Shown: positions 1-10,210 of the stretch, piece after piece
How positions within the stretch are numbered: the stretch's first letter is position 1
Layout: every line of letters starts with the position of its first letter
Source: Przewalskia tangutica
Lineage: Eukaryota; Streptophyta; Magnoliopsida; Solanales; Solanaceae
Reading direction: 5' to 3'
DNA: 64,000 bases
Assembly: GCA_029844215.1 (NCBI GenBank)
Contig: JAQGDG010000268.1
Coordinates: forward strand, 1 to 64,000
The notes under the pieces: generated by a model
Databases searched by the model: none
What the model was told of the DNA's origin: nothing
Seen by the model: only the letters and a program-made list of their open reading frames with translations
Translations under genes and position numbers: made by a program

Positions 1-90
1 GGGGGAGAGGTGTTTGGACGAACTACTCAAAGCGGAGTGGAGTTTTGAGACTTGGAAAATGTTTAAATGGACGTGCGTCTTCAACTCGAG

Positions 91-103
91 GGGGTATTTA
101 TAG
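91..103 (-). promoter_or_regulatory. TATA box of LTR L1
   Basis: GGGGTATTTATAG, the reverse complement of CTATAAATACCCC. The same word sits at the same place in nearly every LTR of the window, about 300-500 bp from the U3 end, and is the likely RNA polymerase II TATA box of the element. Confidence 0.65.
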
Positions 104-268
104 AACAAACGGGCGGCCAGCGATTCAAGCAACAGGGTGAGGCGATTAGGTAGTTTGTTCAAGAGAAGTCTTCCACCAAAAGTCATTCCACCACAACATG
201 GGGGACATATGTCCACCACAACATCGAGCCACGTGCATAGCCACACGCTCCTCCAAAATCGGGCCCAA

Positions 269-273
269 CCTTC
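269..273. repeat. Target-site duplication of solo LTR S2, left copy
   Basis: CCTTC directly before the TATACCCCG-type LTR start. The identical pentamer at 12894-12898 follows the LTR end GGTCGTGACA. A 5-bp duplication is usual for Ty3/gypsy integration. Confidence 0.8.
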
Positions 274-628
274 GTATATACCCCGTATTTCCGTAGTATG
301 ATGCGAGGATCGCACGCACATTTATACAAACCCTAATTAAAGGTTAAGCGATGAAATTGGTGGAACTGACTTTAAAAAGATTTCTAACTCAGAAGGAAAT
401 TTACGCTTTTAATATTTTAACTGACATGGATTTTTCCGAGAGACGCAAAAATTTGGGATTCAACAGTGAGAAGCATACGTGTCACCCTGTAAGTGCAAGG
501 TTGGACGAAAATGGTGGCCTCAGTGGACAAGCTCAAATGGTCAAGTCTTGCAATATATTTTTGGGTTAAATGCAGGTATGTTGGACGGTTTCTCGAAAGG
601 GGCCAGGGCCACATGGCTCATTGTCATG

Positions 629-672
629 GGGACATATGTCCTAACACGTTGGGTGCGGACATATGTCCCAAC
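629..672. promoter_or_regulatory. Paired palindromes in U3 of S2
   Basis: Two copies of GGACATATGTCC, a perfect dyad with a CATATG core of CANNTG (E-box-like) type, lie about 95-140 bp upstream of the TATA box. The same pair occurs at 16131-16170 and 50094-50132. A transcription-factor site is an inference. Confidence 0.5.
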
Positions 673-766
673 ATCAGTCAGGTGGACAATTGGTCGAAGA
701 CCTCACTCTTCATAATGGATCCAAATCTCCACCTCCATTCGCTTTTTAATCTCGCCTCGTGGCGTT

Positions 767-779
767 CTATAAATACCCC
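767..779 (+). promoter_or_regulatory. TATA box of solo LTR S2
   Basis: CTATAAATACCCC about 490 bp into the LTR, at the position conserved in the sibling LTRs. Transcription would start some 30 bp downstream, leaving a leader of about 2 kb inside the LTR. Confidence 0.7.
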
Positions 780-2490
780 CTTGCAGGCAAGACTTCTTCA
801 TCCACAAACACAACTTCCAAGTCTCAAAACTCCTTCCCCTTCGAGCAGCTTTCATTCAACATCTCCTCCTTGTGTTCTCGCCGAGACACACACCCCTTCC
901 CCTTCCTAGTTGTTTCATCCAAAGCCCCCTTGGTAGAAAATATTCTCCAAGTATTGTTACTATCCCCAAAATACCTTAGCCATATACCTTGTAGTATTCC
1001 AAAGTCACCTCTATACTTAAAGCCCGTAAATACTACCTTATATTCTTTTAGTCACCAAACTAAACCCTAGAAAATCTTCATATTGGTTGAAGTATTAAGT
1101 AGAAGCTGTGGTAGAACTTCTAAGGGTTTCTTGGAGTCGAATCGAGCGCATGCACAAGAGTTAAACCTTTCTCAGATCGACTTATATCTTGGATAATTTT
1201 GGGTTTATCGAGGTAAATACTCATTCTATTGTAATCGAGATTACATATAAGAGTAGTTTAGATTTGAGTATAAGCTATGTATGATATTAAAGAAGAGAAT
1301 TGAACTCAAATCACATCGTAAGAATATTAAAGTTAAGATTGAATCAGATTTCACATACGATCGTATTTACGAGACTGTGTAGTATGACTGTGGGGCACGC
1401 CTAATTTTCCGTAGAATTAAGAACCTTCGCTTAGAATATTCTACAGAGTAGTCTAGACATTGATAGACGATTTGCCTATTATAGGTCGGGATACTCTTCA
1501 CGCGACATATTCGACTCAAGGTGGATTTCATTATGAGGTATGTGTGATTCTTCCTATACTCTTGAGCATGATATTTTAAAATATATATATAGTACGTAGA
1601 CGACGCAGTGTTAATCTAACATGGTTTACTTGACGCTTTTTGACTTGAGTCTAAATAATAAGAATCTTGAAGTATTTCAAAGTTAATTATGAACCATTTT
1701 TGTTAAGAGTAATATTTGGTTTTAAACAAAACTTAAGAGTTATACTAGCTTTACGGGAAGTTAGGTATAACGCACTTAAGAAAGATAAAAGGAACAAAGC
1801 TTACTTACGTGTTTACGAAAGACTTGTATTGATTGGGTCGGAAAGTATAGTAAGATGGTTTGACGAGTAGACATATTACGATGCTAGCGTTGCTTGTAAC
1901 GCTTATATAAAGAGGTTATTCTTATCAGGCTTACGTCATGTTTAACGATAAGCTGTTATGTTAGTATTGTATCACTCACCTATTGACATGTTATACCGGG
2001 GGTTAAGCTGCCCCCCGATGCGAGGGATGCCTCACGCGGTCCAGGGACCTGGCGCGAGCTACGAGTTCCGTGTTAGTGTACGAGGAATACCTCACGGGCC
2101 TCATGTGGCCACGCGGATCACGAGAGTCCAGACGATGCCGAGGAGAAGCTACCCTCGACGCTGGCCTAGGTGGCCTACGCTGGATCAAGGAGTCTGCGAT
2201 TAGGCACGCATAATGACGCTATGGGCGATTGGCCTTGCTTCGATCATTCGCGACCCAGAAAAGACCTGATAGCTTACCTAGTATTGCTCTTGCTTGTGAT
2301 GTGGCACTATGTGCATTTAACTCGCTGCTTTCATACATACTTGCGGAATTGGTTTTATAAAATGCCAAGGTTTTATATATGTATACGATTTCCAGCATTT
2401 ACGCTTACATACTTGGTACCGTTGTAATCGACTCTCCTGGGCCGCGTTGATGCCGCAGGCGGGAAAAAGTTGCGTGGTAGATCCGCATTC

Positions 2491-4943
2491 TGTCACACTG
2501 CCCGGTTCGTGGATCGTGGCCACGGCACCCAAGTAGTCATACATCGAGTAACAAAGGAATATAAAACAAGACAGAAACAGCTTTATAAAATAAGACACGC
2601 TTTATGTGGAGAAAACGTCGCTTTCGCATAATATATATAACTCAAGTTTTGCGCTTACATCCCAACTATATACAACGGGTACTACTGCACTCCTGGGCGA
2701 GTAACAACTACGACAGGCGATTAATCGCCATACCCCGATCAGACATAAAACTATCTACAATACAGGAGATCATACCCAAAAGTAGAGCTCCGGAGAAGAT
2801 GGAGCTCCCGACACCAACGCAAAGATCCTAAGGATGTGATCTAGCACCGCTTTCTTACCGCAGATTTAACGCAGCTCCGGGCGAGGTCAAGACAATGTGT
2901 ACTAAGTATGTGAAACTATAAAGTACTTAAAATGAAATCAAAGTATTTAAAACCTTTTCACAAATACACCGCTCAATTGCACATAGTGCCACATCACAAA
3001 CAACAATAAGAATAGAAAACCAGAATAGGTCCATTCTAGGCCGCGAACGATCGGGCAAGGCTAATCGCCCATAGTATCATTCTCGCAGGCCTAGTCCTCG
3101 ACTTCCCGTGAGCCCTGCATAGGTCACACATGCACTCGCATGAGGTATTCTTCAGATCGGGGCAGCTAACCCCTAAGATCCGCCTAGGCTCCCGCAGCCC
3201 GCATAGCCTCAAAAGACCGTGATACCAACAGACCGTGATAGGAATTCCCGCATCAGCTAAACACCCGAATGATCAACTCGAGCATACCGCCGCTCCGCAT
3301 AGTCTCACAGACCGCATACAGCCGATAGACCAAGATCAGCGTGGGCAAGCTCCTTATAACACAAGCTGGCAGTGATACACAACGCACAACCAGACTGACC
3401 TGTTAGCAACGAAGTAATAAAGAAGAATGACCCTACACAAGACATTTCAAGACACTAACACAGTAGCATCATAACATGTCTACTTCATCAACAAATCTAC
3501 ACACTCCTAACGTGTCAATAGTGCTTTTATAAACAAACAAGTAAAACGCCCTTTTATCTTCTTGTCAAGTTATACTAACTTCCCATAGTGCCTAGTATAA
3601 CTCTTAAGCTTTTTTGCTTTAAAACCAAATATTTATCTTCAAGTGATTCGCAGTTCTTTGAAAATGCACGCATTCTTATTGTTCGCTAAGTCGTTATCGC
3701 CGTAGTTATTATTCAAAGCTAAGTCAAAACGATTATCGCCGTAGTTATTATTCGCCAATACGCACGCTCATCGCATTATAGCAGTCATCATATTAGGAAG
3801 CAATCACATACCTTCTCTACGAAAAACCTCCTGCCAAGTTGAATATGCGCGCAGAATCACCATAATAGCGTCACGCATACCTATCAAAAGCCCAGGACTA
3901 CCGAAGGTCATTCCTAAACAGGTTCACAATTTACGAGTCAAAACACAACCCACCCGCGAAATATATAAGTTCATCATAAAAATAGTCCATGCGAAAATAT
4001 TTCACTATTCTTCTTTTAAACCCTTTCTACTGTGATTTATCAGCTCACCTTATTCTGTAATATTCTTCAAGCATTAACATTTTCATTTCATATTTCACAA
4101 GATGACTTCTAACACAGCAGGGTTAGTGATTATGCTTACTCCTGCAGAAGTTCAATAATATCCTAGGATAAAAGCTGCCCATCCTGAAAGGCAAGGCTTA
4201 GCTCCTAAGTTGTACGCCTCCGATAGCTTCCAAGGAAACCTTAGTTCTTCTACAACTTCTACTAAGTACTCAAGTGGATTTGGGCTGTGGTATTTAGGGC
4301 ATTATAACATTTCAGAAGGAAACTTTTCTTACCACAATGGGTAGATTTCGCCAGGCTGTGGGCGGTAGGCCTCTACCAAACTTCACAAGCGAGGAGGAGT
4401 GTTTGACCCAACAAGGCTCATGCCTACGGAGTATGAGAGGATTTTCAAGACTTGAAAGATTTGTGGACGATTTAAGAACTCTTCATCTTAATGTGGTATT
4501 TATAGGTCAAGAAGTGCCAACCAATGGCAACAAGATTAAGACAAGTGCAAGGCAAGTGTGTGGTGAAGATTTACCTATTACAATAAATATCCTACCAACT
4601 CCTTGACTTGCGGCAGACAAAGGCACAAAAACGCTACATGTTAGTCCATTTCTCATTCCTAAAACGATTCGGGATTTCAAGTCCAAACCATAATCGAGGG
4701 TGCCAAGTGTCGCCTCCCGCTGGTCCATTAAAAATAGTTTCGCCTCTAAAAATCCGCGTAAAATTAGAAATGGCATAGTTTCGAATTTTCTCCTCACGAA
4801 AGTCAGAAAACGCTTCGGCTCTGAAAATCCATTCTTTTTGGAAGAAGTCACAAGGCACAAATAAAAACGCCCAAGGCTAACTTTAAGGCCGTTTTTTGCA
4901 CGCATTCCCTCTTACGCACATACTGAAGGCTGTGGGTATAACA
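2491..4943 (-). repeat. E1 3' LTR (family A)
   Basis: A 2453-bp LTR running from TGTCACACTGCC (LTR end, reverse) to GGGTATAACA (LTR start, reverse). It is followed by the reversed polypurine tract, so it is the 3' LTR of a minus-strand element. A reverse TATA box is at 4496-4505, with tandem repeat-like CCGCATAG/CCGCATGAGG words at about 3100-3340. Sibling copies are 10211-12584 and 60361-62804. Confidence 0.85.
4496..4505 (-). promoter_or_regulatory. TATA box, E1 3' LTR
   Basis: Reverse of CTATAAATACC about 440 bp from the LTR start, as in the other LTRs. Confidence 0.55.
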
Positions 4944-4990
4944 TTTCTTCCTCCTTAGAAACATTCATCCCAATGTTCCTTCTCAAGACG
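4944..4990 (-). promoter_or_regulatory. E1 polypurine tract and preceding dyad
   Basis: The T/C-rich run TTTCTTCCTCCTTAG next to the LTR reads as a purine tract on the minus strand, the plus-strand DNA primer of LTR elements. Beside it (4969-4986) lies a slightly damaged copy of the AACATTCG...CGAATGTT dyad found in this place in the other elements. Confidence 0.7.
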
Positions 4991-5103
4991 CTTATCGTGC
5001 TAAGAAGCTTAAACAGCTTTTGTGAAACAAGTCACGCACACATGTGCCACAAAATAACACTTAGCATATATGATAAATGGAAATTTACAAGTACAGGAAA
5101 GTG

Positions 5104-6650
5104 AATTACCTAGAGCATGCTGGGAATAAAGTAGGGAGATACTTCGCCTCATGTCCTCCTCTGGCCTTCCCACGCCATCTCCTCCCGAGCTCGCTCCGCC
5201 ACAAGACATCGGACCGCAGTGCCACGCCCGTCTGCAGACGCCAACCTCGATCGATCGACTTCATCGCTACGGGAATCTCCTCATACTCGATACAACCCTC
5301 TAAGCCACCTGATTATCGCCAACGGTGTACCTTAGATGGGATCCTCGATACATCTCTCTCAAAGATGATATTTGAAACCGGATGATCCGCTTTCAGACGG
5401 ATTCATACAGACTAACCACCATGTGCAACCTTATTTTACCCCCGCGGACAACTGAACGGTCATCACTTTACGCAATTGGGCCGAAGTTTCCCTTCTTTCC
5501 CGAATTCATCACACCCTTCATGGGTGACACCTTTGGGAAAACCCAATCATGAACTCGAACTCAAGATGCCGACGATTTACGATTCGTGATACGACTTTCG
5601 CCGACTTCAGTCGTCAATAGCCGCCGATAAGCTTCACCTATTCACCGCTTCTGCCGCACTAAATTCGGTCCCACTAGCCGCACTCCCCGCCACATCGAAT
5701 CAATCCTATAGTGCGCGATTCGCACTTCCTCCCATACAAGGCCCTCATGCGCGCCATCTCAATCACCGGAAATGTACGCATATTGTATCGCGAACTTCAA
5801 ATCCAGAGGCAAATGATCCTCCCAGCGTCCCGAGTCGAGTAACGTCAAAGCTCAGCAAAGATATCTCTCAAGCAGTTCGATAAGGTGCTTACCGCCGCCT
5901 CGCCCGCTCGCTGGATGGAATGCAGACTTCAAAGCTCACCAAGGCCCCCTAAACCTCTTCTCGAAAGACCTCGTAGTTGCCGTAAATCGCCTCCCTTGCT
6001 CGGAGTGCTATGATCGGCAGGGTGACTCCAGCTTCCTCGACGAGATCTTCTGATGTGTAAGCCTGGCATAATCCTCTACCGAGAAGTCGCCCTAATCGGA
6101 AAGTTAAAGTTTGGCCGATTTCGGCCGTCGCACGCATAAACCCATATGTAATCATGCTCTCCGGTCCGGAAGCGCGGCAGGCAATCCTTGCGATGACGTA
6201 AACCATGCTGGATCACCTCCCCACCCCGTGCCCGACATCTCTATCGCACTGCAACAAAACCACCGTGCCTCTCGTGCTCTACCTTCACCTGCTGGACAAC
6301 ATCGCGACCGAAGCACTTAACCGCAGAACGCCCCTCTTCGCTGCAATCCCACCAATAATAACGTATTCTGCGTCGCGGGTACATTCGTCGCACCGACGGA
6401 TGGAGAGTAACGCCGCGGCCGCGGCGCTTCCTAAGAACCTCCGCCGCCGGGTCCTCAAACATCCGACACAATAACTCGCTTTCAAACCTTAGCACCATCA
6501 AAAGCTACTGTGACTCGGCTTCTCACGCAAGAGTCGATCACGATATTCAATCGCTCGGATTCGAATCGCCGTTTCTTCACCTCCGACGATGTGAAAGACC
6601 GGGCAAATCTCACAACTTAACCTCATCGCTATTTAATCAACGACCCCGAA
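5104..6650 (-). pseudogene. E1 integrase region (broken)
   Basis: Aligns by eye with the better preserved integrase of E6 (62933-63958). From the C-terminal end upward are the chromodomain-like tail (5104-5420), the GPY/F-type segment (about 5440-5640), the core (about 5650-6230, ending near a broken counterpart of the MDFITGLP start), and probably the zinc-binding N-terminal part to about 6650. Integrase inserts the cDNA into chromosomal DNA. Frame changes occur every few tens of codons, so no continuous protein can be read. Boundaries are approximate. Confidence 0.65.
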
Positions 6651-7200
6651 CGACACCAAGGCTCGCGACCAGGCAAATCACTTAACCATGTCCTTCTCTC
6701 TAGTCAAGACATCCGATAGGCTCCCCATCGCATCTACGACTAAGAGCATTCGCCACAACATTGCCTTTCCCGTGTGGTACAGCAGATATCAACATCGTAA
6801 TCCTTAAGCACCCTAACCACCGCCTTCGTCAGTTCGCTCCCGTCAAGATATCGAGGTTTGGGTGTCTCGTATAACATTCACGCGAACCCCATACAAATAG
6901 TGCCTTATCTTCAAAGCTAATCACACCGCTAACTCTAAATCACGAAATGGCTGTTTCTCGTGAGCTTCTTTCAAATTGCCGGGATGCATATGTTATAACC
7001 GCCATGCCGCATCAACATTATTATCCCAACCCGATGCTCCGATTTATCACAATACATCACGCATATAGCACACCATCTCTGACTCCTGAAGAGTAAGATC
7101 CAAGGCGGTCGCCATTTCCTCTCTTTCAGCAATCGGAAACCTCTTGGCCACGTTATCACCATCAAACTTGGTCGCTGCTCGAGTCAAGATAGTCAATGGT
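6650..7200 (-). pseudogene. E1 RNase H region (broken)
   Basis: Between the RT and integrase remnants. Around 6880-6950 the minus strand reads DLELAVV followed a little later by a frame-shifted ALFVWGSR, resembling the HDLELAAVVFALK...YLYG stretch of Ty3/gypsy RNase H. The enzyme would remove RNA from the RNA-DNA hybrid during reverse transcription. Many indels; the limits are estimates from domain order. Confidence 0.5.
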
Positions 7201-8000
7201 GCAGTAGATAAAGCAAACTTCTCCACGAATCACGATAATATCCTCGCAGGCTCAGTAAAATCGCGCAACCTCACGGGGAGTAAGAGAGGGTCTAGGCCAA
7301 GTCCTCGATCGCTTCGATCTTGGCCGTGATCCACTGAATGCCATCACCCACAATATGCCCACGCATGAAACGCCCATCAAGTCAACCAAAACTCATATTT
7401 GGAAAACTTGGCGTATTAAATCACAAGGTCCTCGAGAATCAGCCAAGACATAGCCTCAAATGCCCGCATGCTCTCGCCTCGAGCGAGAATAAACCAAGAT
7501 ATCAATCAATGAACACTATCACAAACGTGGAAACCAAAATGGTTTGAAACACTTGGCTCATCAAACTCCATGAATACTCAATGAGCATCGGGTCAACTCC
7601 AAAAGACATGACCTCGAATCATAATGCCCGCATCGTCCCGACGCAAATTTCCTAGTGACATCCACCTCTCTCGACTCGCACCTGATGATAGCCCGAACGC
7701 AGCATCAAATCTTCGAGAAACATCATCGGCCCTCCGTGAATCACCGGTCGGAACAATCATCAATCCCCGTGGAAGTGGTACACCGTTTTAATGGTCACCT
7801 TGTTCACCGGGTCAGATCAACATTACACATTAGCCACCTGGCCCTTCTTCTTCACTTAACAATACCGCGCTCGTGTGCGGAGAAACACTCAGGCCTCGAT
7901 AAAACCCTTCTTCTCCAAAGAAATCTTCGCCTGGTCCTTCACTTCTCTCAATCTGTTATGCGCTATCTCAGATGAATGAGCGAAATAGGCCGAGCTGGTC
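7200..8000 (-). pseudogene. E1 reverse transcriptase region (broken)
   Basis: Homologous to the RT segment of E2 at 16404-17250. The finger region with a lysine-rich VLFVKKKDG-like stretch is visible in pieces near 7840-7890. The catalytic region lies near 7480-7530, but there the minus strand carries an extra T within the codons for FIDD, so the active-site box is frame-shifted as read. Downstream, the sequence matches the E2 stretch giving MSFGLTNARGIH in the other direction of the same fold. It would make cDNA from the element RNA in cytoplasmic virus-like particles. Confidence 0.7.
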
Positions 8001-8199
8001 CGCAACACATCTATACAAAAACTCTTGATCTCCCTCTCAGAGGGATACCCGAGGTCGCCCGAAACACGCCCGGGAATTCTCTCGACCACCGAACCGACTT
8101 CAAAATCCGGTACCGCATTTTCGCAAGATCAAACACCCGAACGCAGACGGGTAGATATACCCTTCGCACCATCTTCCTAGCCTGAGGTAGGAAATAAAT

Positions 8200-8680
8200 C
8201 CCTACCTCTGCCGTATACTGCTCCCTCCCACACAAATAACCGATCCTCGTCAGAAACCGAACTGCATTTTACACTTCAGTCTACATTGGCGAAAGTGCTA
8301 GCTAGCCAATCCATCTCCCATGATCACGAAGTCAATCATCTCCAACTCTATCAAGCCTGGGCTTAGGGTCCTAACACATCGTGAATGGTCATGGGTGACA
8401 AGTTTCTATATACCCGCCGAGCTACTTCACCGAATCACCCATCAGCGTAGCTACTCGAAGTGGTCTATGGACTCGTGCTCTATCCCCATCCTACTAGCAA
8501 CATGCGGGAGATATATGTGACGTGAGTAGAACCCGGATCTATCAAAGTACACATCAAACCCGGGAACCTGAGCAAGGTACCGTGATTTACATCAAAGCGA
8601 GGCCTCCCGATCTCGTTTACCGACAAAAGCATAAATGCTGGGGTTCTCGAGGACCGCTAGAATCGGGACCCGCGCTTACT
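8200..8680 (-). pseudogene. E1 aspartic protease region (broken)
   Basis: On the minus strand at 8527-8545 the sequence reads LIDPGS within a FDVYF-LIDPGST context, the D-(S/T)-G-like catalytic loop of plant Ty3/gypsy proteases (DPGST variant). The same motif is at about 17775-17810 in E2. It lies between gag and RT as expected. Surrounding frames are broken. Limits are approximate. Confidence 0.55.
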
Positions 8681-8809
8681 TACTCGCCGCGACTCGCGCT
8701 GGTCCATTTAGTACTCTGCCTCTCCGGGCGAAAAGTAATCGCTTGGGACGAAGAAAGCCGCAATGCACCGTGAGATCGGGCCCTACTACCGCCGCCGGGC
8801 CAGACAAAC

Positions 8810-9987
8810 TCGCGAAATGACCGCTGGCCACACGATAGCAAGCTTCCTGAGTACGCCTCCTAATGGTATCTACCACAACGCACACCGAGCGGTATTCACT
8901 GGAACCCGCTAAGCCCTCAAGCACTCGAAATCAAGTCCTGGGCCTCGACTCACCGCGATCGCTTCGCTGCACCGAAGATGATGTAGAGGCGCTCGCGCTA
9001 CATTGGTGGTGCACCGACTTCGCCGATGCCACTTACCGAACCACCAAAGAACCTACTGCCTTCGCCTTCTTCTCTCGCCGGCTGATATCGCTTACCCTAG
9101 CGGGTTTCTACGCCCTCGCATCCTAGCGCACGGTAGCTCAAGATACGGTAATGTTCCATGTCAACGGCCGAAGACACACCCGCACAAGACTCGCCAGCAA
9201 TCATCTAGTCCAAAGTTGACATACGATGCACTCCGGGCCCTCCATATCTCGCACGCGCAGTGGACATATCGAGCCGTTAATCAAACTCGACATCAGACTT
9301 CCTCACCGCAAGGCCCTCCGTTCCTCTTCAAAGAACATCAGCACCCATCGTACTGGCCCAGTGCCCTCCTCATCTACCTGAGGCAAGCAGCGTGGGTGTG
9401 AGAAAAGCTCTCCTCCGAAAAACTCATCCCATACCGGGCTGGAGGTGCATGCTCTCCCCGTGAAAGCTCCCATGAATCAAACTGCAATCGATCAAGCGGT
9501 ATCACGCACTGACGCGTAACCGAATGTCACAGACTCAGCTTCGGGTCAATCACCGCGCATGATCCTTCAAGCACTTCGACGATGAACTCTCTCATGCGAT
9601 CATCCTCCCGCTTCGATTCTGCCAAACTCGCGGCTACAAATCTAAGGAAATCCCGGGTAGGTCTCAAACTATTCGCCTCGTGCACCACGCGTGCGATCGA
9701 GCCGGAGCTGAACTGAACCGCCGTGATCCCTATCCTCAGACCGCCAGCAACTTCGCGTAGCCAAAGTCGAAGTAAATAATCAAGCATCTCTCGCACTCCT
9801 AACTCTCCGCCTCGTGCCGCTGGGACATGAAAGTGTACTGGTACTGCGGTTCGGCTGGGCCGGGCATGGCGTTACAGAACTCGGGCTGCCTGTATAGATC
9901 ACCACCTCAGCTCCTCGTGGGACTCGTGGCGTCTTCATACAGCCTCACGCCGCTTCTTCGGGCCCTGGTTCGCCTTACGCGAGGCAT
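8810..9987 (-). pseudogene. E1 gag region (broken)
   Basis: The likely start is the ATG at 9987, in the conserved context ATGCCTCGCGTAAG, shared by the gags starting at 19108, 24885 and 30420. Fragments resembling the gag core (RDFLRF..., 9527-9796) and a region aligned with the zinc knuckles (about 8830-8960) follow. Gag would form the particle and bind the RNA. Indels break the frame throughout, and the cysteines of the knuckles cannot be read in one frame. Confidence 0.6.
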
Positions 9988-10192
9988 AATCACATAGAAA
10001 GGAATACGTTAGGGAGAGGTCCAACCTATAATACACACTTTCAAAGCACGTATCTCGTAATGAGGGGCAAGAATGGAAACCAATCCTAAATATCCTATAG
10101 CTCTTCCTCGATTACATGGTGTGGTGCACAACAGTTCAACCGATAATCGCACTTACTAGAGCACGGCCTGTAGACACTTTCCGAGATTAATC

Positions 10193-10206
10193 GCCCGAGG
10201 GACTCA
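10193..10206 (-). promoter_or_regulatory. E1 primer-binding site, degraded
   Basis: Four bases from the 5' LTR, where the sibling elements have the reverse of TGGTATCAGAGC (initiator tRNA-Met). Here only parts (GCCCGAGGGACTCA) can be read, so it is placed by position more than by sequence. Confidence 0.45.
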
Positions 10207-10210
10207 CTTT

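Larger units (their letters stand above)
1..273 (-). repeat. L1: split family-B LTR, first part
   Basis: Part of a long Ty3/gypsy LTR read on the minus strand and cut by the window edge. It aligns by eye with the U3/promoter end of the family-B LTRs at 15880-16250 and 49850-50200: reverse TATA box, then GGACATATGTCC sites, then a C-rich stretch. It stops at 273, where a plus-strand solo LTR begins, and resumes at 12894. It is the outermost host sequence of the nest seen here. Confidence 0.8.
274..2490 (+). repeat. S2: solo LTR, first part
   Basis: Plus-strand LTR starting GTATATACCCCGTATTTCC; the terminal T of TG is not visible. It has paired GGACATATGTCC sites (629-672), a TATA box (767-779), then a long leader with a tandem-repeat zone (about 2018-2210). 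It breaks off at 2490, where E1 starts, and its last 309 bp follow E1 at 12585-12893. No internal region lies between its ends apart from E1, and both flanks carry CCTTC, so this is a solo LTR of about 2.5 kb left by LTR-LTR recombination. Its upstream part resembles family B while its leader repeats resemble the pol-bearing family A. Confidence 0.8.

Noticed and set aside
7338..7975. Plus-strand frames of 60-106 codons in the RT region
   Set aside because: They are antisense shadows of the broken RT and finger region on the minus strand.
5000..10200. Possible host genes between the E1 LTRs
   Set aside because: The region aligns with gag-pol of E2 and E6 in order and orientation; no extra sequence needing a host gene was seen.
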